From Colwellia sp. TT2012 (GTDB lineage: Bacteria > Pseudomonadota > Gammaproteobacteria > Enterobacterales > Alteromonadaceae), in NCBI RefSeq assembly GCF_001440345.1, contig NZ_LJYX01000017.1, positions 744,001 through 808,000 on the forward strand: a DNA stretch of 64,000 bases, in the 5' to 3' direction. Positions 1 to 8,434 of the stretch are shown one piece after another. The notes under the pieces are model-generated. The model was not told where the DNA came from. It did not search any database and saw only the letters and a list, made by a program, of their open reading frames with translations. How positions within the stretch are numbered: position 1 is the stretch's first letter; each line of letters opens with the position of its first letter. A program made the position numbers and the translations under genes.

Positions 1-59
1 ACACTACCTCCTATACCGGCAATAGGGTTGATCACTAAACCTAGTTTAAAATGCTTCAC
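1..59 (-). CDS. ATP-NAD kinase family protein, N-terminal fragment
   Basis: The gene is cut by the left edge; only its first 19 codons are visible. From a GTG at 59-57 the minus strand reads VKHFKLGLVINPIAGIGGSV, which matches the opening strand and glycine-rich loop (NPxAGxGG) of the ATP-NAD kinase/AcoX-like family. An AGGA lies 7 nt before the GTG. The nearby in-frame-looking ATG (CATGCAGTGA context) is followed at once by a stop, so GTG is the best start. It lies downstream of epmC on the same strand. The exact substrate cannot be told from this fragment. Confidence 0.6.
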   Translation of the reverse strand, partial: MKHFKLGLVINPIAGIGGS

Positions 60-106
60 TGCATGTTCCTTTTTACTATTTTAGATACTGGTTTCGACAC
101 TACTTT

Positions 107-640
107 CTACCGGTAACTAAATTGCCCAGCGGTTAAAAGAGATTCGCTTTGATAAAAGTGCGTCAGTGCAGCAATAAACTGCTGTGCACGAGGCGGAAAG
201 CCATGTTCAATAAAAACCAATACTTGTTGATGAACTTTAGCCTTAAAGGCATTCGTATCGCCAAGGTAACCATTAAGATTATCGGCAGAGGTATGGAATT
301 TTTTTTGTGCGGCAACATTAAAGGCCCACTCAATAGCTTGTGGGATCACTTCAACCTGCTCAAATTTATTTTGTTGTTGTTCATTACGACCATCGGGGAT
401 ATACCAATAGCCAAAATCTTCTAATAGACGCCTTTTCACCCCCGCATGGCACCAATGAGCAATCTCATGAAAAGCGCTAGCATAATAGCCATGGGCAAAG
501 ATTATCTGATGGTAAGCACAGTTTTCATCAGCAGGTGCATACAAAGGTTCATCAGCACCTTTGATTAAGCGGGTATTATATTGCTGAAAAAAAACTTGCT
601 CGAATAGAGCGATGAGATCTTGGTAATTGTGCTGCAGCAT
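107..640 (-). CDS. epmC: Elongation factor P hydroxylase EpmC
   Basis: The 177-residue protein is recognisable as EpmC (YfcM), which hydroxylates the beta-lysyl-lysine modification placed on EF-P by EpmA/EpmB and completes EF-P maturation in the cytoplasm. The HEIAHW motif at about residues 58-63 supplies the metal-binding histidines and acid seen in this family, and the length is close to the usual 180. It is followed on the same strand by the ATP-NAD kinase-like gene. nhaA lies upstream on the same strand, but a strong hairpin at 684-711 separates the two. Function is assigned from family knowledge. Confidence 0.9.
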   Translation of the reverse strand: MLQHNYQDLIALFEQVFFQQYNTRLIKGADEPLYAPADENCAYHQIIFAHGYYASAFHEIAHWCHAGVKRRLLEDFGYWYIPDGRNEQQQNKFEQVEVIPQAIEWAFNVAAQKKFHTSADNLNGYLGDTNAFKAKVHQQVLVFIEHGFPPRAQQFIAALTHFYQSESLLTAGQFSYR

Positions 641-683
641 GACGACGTTTATTTACTGAAATTATTACCGGCTATTGTAACGA

Positions 684-711
684 AAAATGGCGATTATACC
701 ATCGCCATTTT
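684..711 (-). terminator. Intrinsic terminator after nhaA
   Basis: An 11-bp perfect stem (AAAATGGCGAT / ATCGCCATTTT) with a 6-nt loop is followed on the minus strand by a T run. It lies 30 nt after the nhaA stop and before epmC, so it should end nhaA transcription. Confidence 0.8.
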
Positions 712-740
712 AAATTATTTACCAGACTTGCTTAGCGATT

Positions 741-1910
741 TTATAACTTTTTCACCGCGCTCTTAATAACGAAGTAACCTAAGATGCCTGAAATAAGTGA
801 GCCGATGACAATACCTAATCTGTCTTGGAAAATTGGCGAGTTAGCGCTTTGCTCAAAGGCCAATGAACCGATAAATAAGCTCATGGTAAAACCAACACCA
901 CATAATAACGAGACACCGTACAATAACTTCCAGTTAACATTGCTTGGTAATTTGGCAAAACCTAATTTAATGGCAATAAAACAAAAACCAAAGACACCAA
1001 TTTGCTTACCAACCACTAAACCTAAAATAATACCCAGTGGTACCGGGGAAGTAATTTGCTCTAATCCAACACCTGCAAAACTGATACCCGCATTGGCAAA
1101 AGCAAAAATAGGCAAGACCACAAAAGCAATGGTGGTATGTAAGTTTTCCTCTAACGATTTAAGGGGTGACGGTTCATCACCCTTACCTTTCATTGGGATA
1201 AAAAAGGCTAACGCAACACCCGCTAAGGTTGCATGCACGCCCGATTTTAACACGGCGATCCACAAAATCACGCCGATAAATATATAAGGCGATGTACTGG
1301 TAATGTTATAACGATTCAGGGTAAATAAAAGCGTTAACATCGCTGCTGCTATCACTAAAGACAACATAGATAATTGCTCAGTATAAAACAGGGCAATGAT
1401 CACAATCGCACCTAAATCATCAAAAATAGCCAACGATGTTAAAAACACTTTTAACTGTAATGGTACTTTCGAGCCAATAATCGCTAAAATACCTAGAGCA
1501 AAAGCGATATCCGTAGCAGTTGGAATAGCCCAACCATTTATCGCATTCGGGTTATCATAGTTCAATGCCACATAACATAATGCGGGTATTGCCATACCAC
1601 CTAACGCGCCAACGGCAGGTAAAGTAATTTGTCCTGGCTGTGATAAACCCCCTTCTAAGAATTCACGTTTTAATTCCAAGCCGATAAGAAAGAAAAATAA
1701 CGCCATTAAACCATCATTAATCCAAAGTAATAAAGGTTTAGCAATTTCAAGTTTTCCTACGGAAACAACAACGGGTACATCAAGTAATAAAGCATACCAA
1801 TGAGCCCAGGGAGAGTTGGCTAAGATCATGGCAAAAACGGCAGCGAACATTAATATAATGCCGCTGGCAGATTCTTTTTTCAGAAATGTATCAATGGTAG
1901 AAATTGGCAT
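741..1910 (-). CDS. nhaA: Na+/H+ antiporter NhaA
   Basis: The 389-residue polytopic inner-membrane protein is NhaA, which exports Na+ in exchange for protons and supports pH and salt homeostasis, as expected in a marine bacterium. The family's ion-binding pair of aspartates is present as FDDLGA (about residues 163-166), and the PTATDIAFALG motif lies at about 130-140. The length equals that of E. coli NhaA (388). It is transcribed divergently from the Lrp-family gene. No nhaR-type LysR regulator is adjacent. The start at 1910 is preceded by an AAAAGGACAACT ribosome-binding region. Confidence 0.96.
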   Translation of the reverse strand: MPISTIDTFLKKESASGIILMFAAVFAMILANSPWAHWYALLLDVPVVVSVGKLEIAKPLLLWINDGLMALFFFLIGLELKREFLEGGLSQPGQITLPAVGALGGMAIPALCYVALNYDNPNAINGWAIPTATDIAFALGILAIIGSKVPLQLKVFLTSLAIFDDLGAIVIIALFYTEQLSMLSLVIAAAMLTLLFTLNRYNITSTSPYIFIGVILWIAVLKSGVHATLAGVALAFFIPMKGKGDEPSPLKSLEENLHTTIAFVVLPIFAFANAGISFAGVGLEQITSPVPLGIILGLVVGKQIGVFGFCFIAIKLGFAKLPSNVNWKLLYGVSLLCGVGFTMSLFIGSLAFEQSANSPIFQDRLGIVIGSLISGILGYFVIKSAVKKL

Positions 1911-2117
1911 AGTTGTCCTTTTTTTGCTTATGCTATTTAGGAGGAAAAGATATCCATAGTATTATGTCATAATATGTCACAATGGCAGGTACTAGCAAAC
2001 ATTAACATTGTGAAAGTTTGTAACAATTTTATCACGTTATAACAGCAGAATATCGGCTGAAATATAAAAATAATTCGGATACTTTAACGTTTAACGTCAA
2101 AAATTCAAATTACTACG

Positions 2118-2156
2118 ATATTACACTAGTCTCACTACCGCCATTAAGTGTAATAT
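2118..2156. promoter_or_regulatory. Inverted repeat upstream of the Lrp-family gene
   Basis: ATATTACACT at 2118-2127 and AGTGTAATAT at 2147-2156 form a perfect 10-bp inverted repeat with a 19-nt spacer. It lies 38 bp before the start codon of the Lrp/AsnC regulator. Autoregulation is common in that family, so this could be its operator; that is inference only. Confidence 0.4.
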
Positions 2157-2193
2157 TTAGCTAAAGTAGCGCTATTAAATTTACAGGTGACTA

Positions 2194-2661
2194 ATGAAAA
2201 AACTTGATAGCATCGATTTACAAGTATTAACCATACTTTATGATGATGCAGATATTACCAATAAAGAACTTGCAGCCCAAATAGGTATTGCGCCCTCAAC
2301 GTGTTTAGAGCGAGTAAAGCGCTTAAAACAAAGTGGCGTTATAAAGGGAGCATTTATCGATGTTAACTTAAAAACTATTGGCGGTAATATAGAGGCCATT
2401 GCCGCTATTCGTTTGCAACCCTATTCAGAAGAAATTGTTAATAGCCTACGCGATGATTTATTAATGTACCCTGAAATATTAAATTTATACCATATGGGTG
2501 GTAGCTATGATTACTACATTCATATGTCGGTAAAAGATAGTGAGCATTTACGTCAATTTGTTTTCAAAAATATTACTTCTCGCGAAGAAGTAACTACGGT
2601 AGAAACCTCACTGGTTTTTGAGCATAGCCGCAGTGGCATATTACCCAATTTTGACGAATAA
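2194..2661 (+). CDS. Lrp/AsnC family transcriptional regulator
   Basis: The 155-residue protein has the Lrp/AsnC layout: an N-terminal winged helix-turn-helix (about residues 5-60, containing NKELAAQIGIAPSTCLERV) and a C-terminal RAM ligand-sensing domain (about 70-140). Members control amino-acid and other metabolic genes as octamers or hexadecamers. The effector cannot be told here. It is divergent from nhaA, with an inverted repeat in the shared region (2118-2156). ACAGGTG before the ATG serves as ribosome-binding site. A MITE-like repeat begins 11 nt after its stop. Confidence 0.9.
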   Translation: MKKLDSIDLQVLTILYDDADITNKELAAQIGIAPSTCLERVKRLKQSGVIKGAFIDVNLKTIGGNIEAIAAIRLQPYSEEIVNSLRDDLLMYPEILNLYHMGGSYDYYIHMSVKDSEHLRQFVFKNITSREEVTTVETSLVFEHSRSGILPNFDE

Positions 2662-2671
2662 CAATTGCCTA

Positions 2672-2834
2672 TTATACCATTTTCATTAAGTTTGTGATCT
2701 TGTTGTGTGTAGGGAAAATAAATCAGGGCAAGGCGCTCGATTGAGCAATAGCGGGCTATTGGGATTGAGAGCAACGCCGCCTTGGAGTATTTTAACCAGC
2801 ACAAGTGGACAATAATTTAATGAAATTGGTATTA
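2672..2834. mobile_element. MITE-like element with terminal inverted repeats
   Basis: About 160 bp bounded by TTATACCATTTTCATTAA on the left and TTAATGAAATTGGTATTA on the right, an imperfect terminal inverted repeat. Inside is a long nested hairpin: CAAGGCG pairs with CGCCgCCTTG, and CAATAGC pairs with GCTATTG at the tip. There is no coding capacity. The ends resemble those of the larger element at 37665-37934. It sits directly after the Lrp-family stop codon. Confidence 0.65.
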
Positions 2835-2860
2835 AATGTGACTAAAAGTAAGCCATAAAA

Positions 2861-2892
2861 AATCCCGCGCTATTATTTAATAACGCGGGATT
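2861..2892 (-). terminator. Intrinsic terminator after dnaJ
   Basis: A 9-bp perfect GC-rich stem (AATCCCGCG / CGCGGGATT) is followed on the minus strand by TTTTTT. It lies 24 nt downstream of the dnaJ stop. Confidence 0.85.
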
Positions 2893-2915
2893 TATATTAT
2901 CAATGAACGAATACT

Positions 2916-4037
2916 TTAGGTTTTGAGGTCATCAAAAAATCGTTTAACGCCATCAAAAAATCCAGTTTCTTTTGGACTATGTTTTTTACTACTATTCGCC
3001 ATTTTCTCTTCTAATTGACGTAATAGGTCCGCTTGATCAGCGGATAAGTTAACGGGCGTTTCCAATACTACTTTACACATTAAATCGCCGGTAGAAGTAC
3101 TGCGTACCGACTTAACACCTTTACCACGTAAGCGGAACATTTTACCTGTTTGTGTTTCTTTAGGAATCTTCAGCTTAACCTTTCCACCTAATGTTGGCAC
3201 TTCAATGTCACCACCTAAGGCTGCGGTAACAAAACTAATCGGTACTTCACAATATAAGTGGTTTTCATCACGAACAAATATTTCGTGGTCACGGACATTA
3301 ACTTGCACATATAAGTCGCCAGCAGGTGCACCATGTTCACCGGCTTCACCTTCACCAGATAAACGAATTCGATCACCGGTATCAACACCCGGTGGAATTT
3401 TAACGGATAACGTTTTAGTTTTCTCAACACGACCTTGACCGCGACATGACGTACATTTTTCGCTAATAACTTTGCCCTTACCACTACAGGTAGGACACGT
3501 TTGCTGTACGGCAAATAAGCCCTGACGCATCTGTACTTGGCCGTGACCATGACAAGTGCTACAGGTTCTAGCAGAAGTGCCTCTTTTAGCACCAGAGCCA
3601 TCACACGGCTCACAACTGACAAAGGTAGGTACTTTAATTTCTAAGCTTTTACCCTTAACCGCCGCTTCAAGGGTTAAATCTACATTATAACGTAAGTCTG
3701 AGCCACGTTGCTGGCGCTGACGGCCACGACCACCGCCGCCAAAGATATCACCGAAAACATCGCCGAAATCATGACCAAAACCACCACCGCCACCACCACC
3801 GCCACCACCTTGCTCAAAAGCAGCATGACCATATTGATCATAAGCAGCACGTTTTTGATCATCATTGAGGATCTCATAAGCCTCTTTAACTTCTTTAAAG
3901 GTTTCTTCTTTAGCCTTATCACCTTGAGTCCTGTCTGGGTGATACTTCATGGCTAGTTTTTTATAGGCTTTTTTGACTTCTTTCTCAGTGGCGCTTTGGC
4001 TAACCCCTAAGGTTTCATAATAATCACGTTTTGACAT
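2916..4037 (-). CDS. dnaJ: Chaperone DnaJ
   Basis: This is a full-length class I Hsp40 of 373 residues that delivers unfolded clients to DnaK and stimulates its ATPase. The J domain (1-70) carries HPD at 33-35. It is followed by a Gly/Phe linker with a run of about ten glycines (about 76-87), four CxxCxGxG zinc motifs (about 142-205) and the C-terminal substrate domains. It lies 314 bp downstream of dnaK on the same strand; a hairpin with some T residues lies between them, so dnaJ may depend partly on readthrough. A CTTGAA is present upstream at 4054-4059, but no sigma-32 -10 follows at the right distance. Confidence 0.97.
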   Translation of the reverse strand: MSKRDYYETLGVSQSATEKEVKKAYKKLAMKYHPDRTQGDKAKEETFKEVKEAYEILNDDQKRAAYDQYGHAAFEQGGGGGGGGGGFGHDFGDVFGDIFGGGGRGRQRQQRGSDLRYNVDLTLEAAVKGKSLEIKVPTFVSCEPCDGSGAKRGTSARTCSTCHGHGQVQMRQGLFAVQQTCPTCSGKGKVISEKCTSCRGQGRVEKTKTLSVKIPPGVDTGDRIRLSGEGEAGEHGAPAGDLYVQVNVRDHEIFVRDENHLYCEVPISFVTAALGGDIEVPTLGGKVKLKIPKETQTGKMFRLRGKGVKSVRSTSTGDLMCKVVLETPVNLSADQADLLRQLEEKMANSSKKHSPKETGFFDGVKRFFDDLKT

Positions 4038-4160
4038 AAATCTGTTTCTTTACTTCAAGTTGATTGAGGCTAATTTTCTTCATTTTTCGAAATTTTTCGA
4101 TAAAAAATCAAGAAAATCAGCACCAAATAAAAATTACTTTTTTCTCTTACTAACACACAA

Positions 4161-4186
4161 AAAGCGCCGAGAAATATCGACGCTTT
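4161..4186 (-). terminator. Hairpin terminator between dnaK and dnaJ
   Basis: AAAGCGcCGA and TCGaCGCTTT form a 10-bp stem with one mismatch and a 6-nt loop. On the minus strand it is followed by CTTTTTGTG, and there is a T-rich tail on the plus side too. It probably attenuates dnaK transcription before dnaJ, and so could set the dnaK:dnaJ ratio. Confidence 0.55.
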
Positions 4187-4244
4187 ATTTTTCTATACAA
4201 GTACAGAGGACATAGTTTAACTCTTTTACTCGCTAAGATTAAGC

Positions 4245-4324
4245 TATATCGCTTTAGTTCAACAAGAAGGTACAGAGCGTATGACTATACGTGAGTACCT
4301 TCGCCACAGAAATTAAGCGATATA
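4245..4324 (-). repeat. Structured intergenic element, copy A (dnaK 3' UTR)
   Basis: An 80-nt nested hairpin starts 27 nt after the dnaK stop. On the plus strand: outer stem TATATCGCTT (4245-4254) / AAGCGATATA (4315-4324); middle stem GAAGGTAC (4266-4273) / GTACCTTC (4295-4302); inner stem CGTAT (4278-4282) / ATACG (4287-4291). An internal loop AGAG faces TGA. The same GTAC / internal loop / 5-bp stem / 4-nt loop plan recurs at 6505-6588 and 61582-61665, in the same orientation relative to the transcript. Confidence 0.7.
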
Positions 4325-4351
4325 ACGACAGCTAAGCGAATAAAAAACTAA

Positions 4352-6274
4352 TTATTTGTCGTCTTTAACTTCTTCAAATTCAGCGTCTACAACGTCGTCT
4401 GCAGGTGCAGCAGCATCCGTTGCTTGCTCAGCACCTTCTGGAGCAGCTTGTGCTTGTTGCTTAGCTTGAGTAATTTCCACTAATTTAGCTGATGCTTCCA
4501 TTAACGCTTGAGTTTTGCTATCAATCGCTTCTTTGTCATCACCTTTAACCGCGTCTTCAAGCTCAGTCAATGCTGCTTCAATTTTCTCTTTATCTTCACT
4601 TGGTAACTCATCACCAGCTTCTTCAATTTGCTTGCGAGTAGAGTGAATCATACCATCAGCTTGGTTACGTACTTGTACTAATTCTTCAAATTTAGCATCA
4701 GCATCTGCGTTAGCTTCAGCGTCACGCACCATTTGCTCTACTTCTTCATCCGATAAACCTGAAGAGGCTTTAATAACAATTTTTTGCTCTTTACCAGTAT
4801 TTTTATCTTTTGCCGTTACATGCAAAATACCATCGGCATCAATATCAAAAGTCACTTCGATTTGCGGTTGACCACGTGGTGCAGCTGGAATACCTTCAAG
4901 GTTAAATTGACCTAAAGACTTGTTCGCTGAGGCTTGCTTACGCTCACCTTGACACACATGTACCGTTACCGCTGATTGATTATCATCAGCCGTTGAGAAC
5001 GTTTGTGATTGCTTAGTAGGAATAGTAGTGTTTCTATCAATAACATTGGTCATTACTCCACCGGCGGTTTCAATACCTAATGATAATGGCGTAACATCTA
5101 AAAGTAATACATCGGTAACTTCACCAGAAAGAACACCCGCTTGAATCGCAGCACCACACGCTACTGCTTCATCTGGGTTAACGTCTTTACGTGGCTCTTT
5201 ACCAAAGAAATCTGTAACCGCTTTTTGCACCATAGGCATGCGTGATTGACCACCTACCATGATAACATCATCGATGTCATCTACGGTTAAGTCGGCATCT
5301 TTAAGAGCCTTTCTTAATGGCTCTAAGGTTGCTTTTACCATGTCTTCAACTAACGACTCTAATTTAGCGCGCGTTACTTTGATGTTCATGTGCTTAGGAC
5401 CTGAGGCATCAGCAGTGATGTAAGGTAAGTTAACATCCGTTTGTTGTGCTGAAGAAAGCTCACATTTCGCTTTTTCTGCCGCTTCTTTCAAACGTTGCAT
5501 CGCTAATGGATCAGACGTTAAGTCCATGCCTTGATCTTTCTTGAATTCAGCAACAAGATAGTTGATTAAACGGTTATCAAAATCTTCACCACCTAAGTGA
5601 GTATCACCATTGGTCGCTAATACTTCAAAGGTGTGCTCGCCGTCCATTTCATCAATTTCAATAATTGAAATATCGAAAGTACCGCCACCTAAGTCGTATA
5701 CTGCAATAACCTTATCGCCTTCTTGTTTGTCCATGCCATAAGCAAGAGCAGCGGCTGTCGGCTCGTTGATAATACGTTTAACATCAAGACCGGCGATACG
5801 ACCCGCATCTTTAGTTGCTTGACGTTGTGAATCATTAAAATAAGCAGGAACGGTAATAACCGCTTCAGTGACTGTTTCACCAAGAAAATCTTCTGCCGTT
5901 TTTTTCATTTTCTTTAATACTTCAGCAGATACTTGTGGTGGCGCAATTTTGTTGCCTTTTACTTCAACCCAAGCATCACCGTTGTCAGCTTTAACAATGC
6001 CAAATGGCATGATTTTAATATCACGTTGAGTTTCTTCGTCTTCAAAACGACGACCAATTAAACGCTTGATAGCATATAAAGTATTTTCAGGGTTAGTCAC
6101 TGATTGACGTTTAGCAGGTTGACCTACTAAAATTTCACCTTCAGCTGTATAACCAATGATTGAAGGGGTGGTACGCTCGCCTTCAGCATTTTCAATAACA
6201 CGTACACTGTCGCCGTCTAAAACTGCAACACATGAGTTAGTTGTTCCTAGGTCAATACCGATTATTTTGCCCAT
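4352..6274 (-). CDS. dnaK: Chaperone DnaK (Hsp70)
   Basis: This is a 640-residue Hsp70 that binds and releases hydrophobic segments of unfolded proteins in an ATP-driven cycle with DnaJ and GrpE. The ATPase domain opens with [10 protein letters not shown] (4-13) and contains the phosphate-loop motif DLGGGTFD (about 194-201). The substrate domain follows from about 390. The C terminus ends with the acidic EEVKDDK tail. The start has AGGAG 9 nt upstream. A sigma-32 promoter lies at 6351-6376, so the gene can be induced by heat independently of grpE. Confidence 0.98.
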   Translation of the reverse strand: MGKIIGIDLGTTNSCVAVLDGDSVRVIENAEGERTTPSIIGYTAEGEILVGQPAKRQSVTNPENTLYAIKRLIGRRFEDEETQRDIKIMPFGIVKADNGDAWVEVKGNKIAPPQVSAEVLKKMKKTAEDFLGETVTEAVITVPAYFNDSQRQATKDAGRIAGLDVKRIINEPTAAALAYGMDKQEGDKVIAVYDLGGGTFDISIIEIDEMDGEHTFEVLATNGDTHLGGEDFDNRLINYLVAEFKKDQGMDLTSDPLAMQRLKEAAEKAKCELSSAQQTDVNLPYITADASGPKHMNIKVTRAKLESLVEDMVKATLEPLRKALKDADLTVDDIDDVIMVGGQSRMPMVQKAVTDFFGKEPRKDVNPDEAVACGAAIQAGVLSGEVTDVLLLDVTPLSLGIETAGGVMTNVIDRNTTIPTKQSQTFSTADDNQSAVTVHVCQGERKQASANKSLGQFNLEGIPAAPRGQPQIEVTFDIDADGILHVTAKDKNTGKEQKIVIKASSGLSDEEVEQMVRDAEANADADAKFEELVQVRNQADGMIHSTRKQIEEAGDELPSEDKEKIEAALTELEDAVKGDDKEAIDSKTQALMEASAKLVEITQAKQQAQAAPEGAEQATDAAAPADDVVDAEFEEVKDDK

Positions 6275-6350
6275 CTTGGGAGCTCCTATTCATTAGTCTT
6301 TATCTGAAAAAGATAAAGTAATATTAATTAAATTGTTTGTTGAATAGTAA

Positions 6351-6376
6351 GTGGGGTCAGCAAAATGCTTTTCAAC
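6351..6376 (-). promoter_or_regulatory. Sigma-32 heat-shock promoter of dnaK
   Basis: On the minus strand, GTTGAA (6376-6371) and CCCCAC (6356-6351) are separated by 14 bp. This matches the sigma-32 consensus CTTGAA - 13-15 bp - CCCCAT at 10 of 12 positions. It lies about 77 bp upstream of the dnaK start. Confidence 0.8.
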
Positions 6377-6430
6377 TATTCCTAATAAATAAAACAATAA
6401 ATATTATTTTTTCTTTATAAAACAACATAA

Positions 6431-6456
6431 AAAAACCAGACAAATGTCTGGCTTTT
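6431..6456 (-). terminator. Intrinsic terminator after grpE
   Basis: CCAGAC (6436-6441) and GTCTGG (6446-6451) form the stem. The minus strand continues into TTTTT. It lies 150 nt after the grpE stop, beyond structured element copy B, so grpE has a long structured 3' UTR. Confidence 0.75.
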
Positions 6457-6504
6457 ATAACTACAATGTACCTTAGTCGACTAAGCTGTAGTGTTCAACG
6501 TTAA

Positions 6505-6588
6505 GCTGTATGGCTCAAGTTAAAAGAAAATGCACGGAGCTGACGTTAGTCAGTGAGTACACTTGATATATAAATTAAGTTTTACAGC
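6505..6588 (-). repeat. Structured intergenic element, copy B (grpE 3' UTR)
   Basis: A nested hairpin starts 18 nt after the grpE stop. Plus-strand arms: GCTGTA (6505-6510) / TACAGC (6583-6588); TCAAGT (6515-6520) / ACTTGA (6561-6566); GCAC (6532-6535) / GTAC (6557-6560); CTGAC (6540-6544) / GTCAG (6549-6553). The internal loop is GGAG opposite TGA. In the grpE mRNA sense the GUAC/GUGC stem has a U-G wobble, which pairs in RNA only in that sense. It is the same architecture as copies A and C. Confidence 0.7.
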
Positions 6589-6606
6589 AACAAGGAGAAC
6601 CCGCTA

Positions 6607-7260
6607 CTAAGCAGTAGTGTCTACGCTAGGTGCTGCTTTAGAGACCATCACCATAGCAGGACGGATTAAACGACCATTTAACTCATAGCCCTTTTGCATT
6701 ACGGCAATAACTGTGTTTGGTGCTACATCCGGCGCTTCTTGCATAGACATAGCTTGATGAAGTTCTGGGTTAAAAGGTTGGTCTTGTGGATCAACCGCAA
6801 TAACACCAAATTTTTCTAATGACGAAATTAAACCTTGCAGAGTTAATTCAACACCTTCGATAATATCTTTGTTACTTTCATCTTCTCTATCGATACTTTG
6901 TAAAGCACGTTCTAAATTATCAACGCTTGCTAACATCTCACCAGCAAATTTTTCTAAGGCGAATTTACGCGCTTTCTCAACATCTTGAGCAGCACGGCGG
7001 CGAATATTATCCACTTCTGCTTTGGCACGAATAACCGAATCTTTTTGATCAGCAACGGTAGATTGTGCAGTAGCGACCGCCAACTCTAGCTCGTTAATTT
7101 TTTCTTGCTCTTCGCTGAGCACTTCATGAGCATGTTCATGTTGCTCTTCAACCTGCTCTTCGGCTTCTTTTACAATCTCATCTGCTAATTGCTCAGGGCT
7201 AATATCTTGCTCAGGGCTGCTTACTTGCTCATCGTTAGTTGGTGTTGACTTTGTTGTCAT
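6607..7260 (-). CDS. grpE: Nucleotide exchange factor GrpE
   Basis: The 217-residue protein is GrpE, the dimeric exchange factor that opens the DnaK nucleotide site after ATP hydrolysis. A long acidic, glutamate-rich N-terminal region (about 1-55) precedes the paired long helix and the beta domain, which ends with the family sequence [24 protein letters not shown]. It is slightly longer than E. coli GrpE (197) because of the acidic extension. A near-consensus sigma-32 promoter lies 36 bp upstream. It is divergent from nadK, the usual arrangement in gammaproteobacteria. Confidence 0.96.
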   Translation of the reverse strand: MTTKSTPTNDEQVSSPEQDISPEQLADEIVKEAEEQVEEQHEHAHEVLSEEQEKINELELAVATAQSTVADQKDSVIRAKAEVDNIRRRAAQDVEKARKFALEKFAGEMLASVDNLERALQSIDREDESNKDIIEGVELTLQGLISSLEKFGVIAVDPQDQPFNPELHQAMSMQEAPDVAPNTVIAVMQKGYELNGRLIRPAMVMVSKAAPSVDTTA

Positions 7261-7295
7261 GGAAAAACCTCAATTTTATAACTATTGGTGACATT

Positions 7296-7321
7296 ATGGG
7301 GGCTGTGGAAAATGATTCAAG
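7296..7321 (-). promoter_or_regulatory. Sigma-32 heat-shock promoter of grpE
   Basis: On the minus strand, CTTGAA (7321-7316) is followed after 14 bp by CCCCAT (7301-7296). Both hexamers match the sigma-32 consensus exactly. The site is 36 bp before the grpE ATG. Confidence 0.92.
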
Positions 7322-7417
7322 CGTGATTTTAGACATTTTATAAAAAAGTGAACTTTACAAGTGGATAAAATCCAGCGAAACTGCCCCTATATCTAGCAAA
7401 CTAAGTAAATTATCCTT

Positions 7418-8299
7418 ATGGCTCAACTCTATACAACTATTGGCCTTATTGGCAAACCAAATCATGATGGCGCGAGTGCCACAATAAAAACTTTGCATGA
7501 TTATTTATTAGCGAATGACTATCAAGTGATTGTTGAGCATTCTGTAGCACAATCACTCGATATAAAAAACATGACAACGGGTAAGTTGACTGACATTGGC
7601 GAGCAAGCTGATCTGGCAATTGTTATCGGTGGTGATGGTTATATGCTTGGCGCAGCACGGGTACTAGCTTGTTATGACATTGGTGTTATTGGCGTGAACC
7701 GCGGTAATTTAGGCTTTCTAACCGATCTTTCACCGAATGAACTTATCGAACCTTTAGCACAAATATTAGCGGGTAAGTCTCGCAGTGAACAACGCTTTAT
7801 CATTGAAGCTGAAGTATATCGCCATGGAAAACTGAAAAGCTCTAATAGTGCCGTTAATGAAGCGGTACTTCATGCCGGGAAAGTTGCTAGCATGATCGAA
7901 TTTGAAGTCTATATTGATGGGATTTTTATGTTTAGTCAGCGCTCTGACGGCCTCATTGTTTCAACACCTACCGGCTCAACCGCTTATTCTATGTCTGCTG
8001 GTGGACCGATTTTAACGCCTAATCTAAATGCACTGTCACTGGTGCCTATGTTTCCTCATACCCTAACAAGTCGCCCTATTGTTGTCGATGGTAATAGTGA
8101 AATCAAATTGATACTTGCCAATGATAACCATGAAAATTTACAAGTAAGTTGCGATGGCCATGTCATTTTATCGGTAATGCCCGGCGATGAAGTTATTATT
8201 AAAAAGAGTGAATGCAGTATTCGTTTGATTCACCCCCTTGATCACAACTATTTTAACGTTTTACGAAATAAATTAAGCTGGGGTAATAAGCTATATTAA
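7418..8299 (+). CDS. nadK: NAD kinase
   Basis: The 293-residue protein phosphorylates NAD+ to NADP+ using ATP and sets the cellular NADP pool. The family motifs are present: [11 protein letters not shown] (about 71-81) with the catalytic [14 protein letters not shown] (about 95-104), and the NE..LHAGK and [16 protein letters not shown] segments. The length matches E. coli NadK (292). It faces away from grpE and is followed by recN, as in E. coli and Vibrio. No strong Shine-Dalgarno precedes the ATG, but the N terminus fits the family. Confidence 0.96.
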   Translation: MAQLYTTIGLIGKPNHDGASATIKTLHDYLLANDYQVIVEHSVAQSLDIKNMTTGKLTDIGEQADLAIVIGGDGYMLGAARVLACYDIGVIGVNRGNLGFLTDLSPNELIEPLAQILAGKSRSEQRFIIEAEVYRHGKLKSSNSAVNEAVLHAGKVASMIEFEVYIDGIFMFSQRSDGLIVSTPTGSTAYSMSAGGPILTPNLNALSLVPMFPHTLTSRPIVVDGNSEIKLILANDNHENLQVSCDGHVILSVMPGDEVIIKKSECSIRLIHPLDHNYFNVLRNKLSWGNKLY

Positions 8300-8383
8300 T
8301 CAGCCTTTTGGACTGGTAGAAAAGAATAACCCTATCAAAAAACAAGCAAATAGTTACAAATAAGCTTGAATAAAAACCAATAA

Positions 8384-8399
8384 CTGTATAAATTAACAG
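8384..8399 (+). promoter_or_regulatory. LexA (SOS) box of recN
   Basis: CTGTATAAATTAACAG matches the LexA consensus CTGT-N8-ACAG with both arms perfect. It overlaps a likely -10 (TATAAA, 8387-8392) with TTGAAT (8366-8371) 15 bp upstream. It lies 35 bp before the recN start, so LexA binding would block initiation. Confidence 0.88.
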
Positions 8400-8434
8400 G
8401 TACTGGTTTTTTATTCATGCTTATAAGGTTAACT

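Noticed and set aside
4054..4059. CTTGAA upstream of dnaJ as a sigma-32 -35
   Set aside because: No CCCCAT-like -10 lies 13-15 bp downstream on the minus strand.
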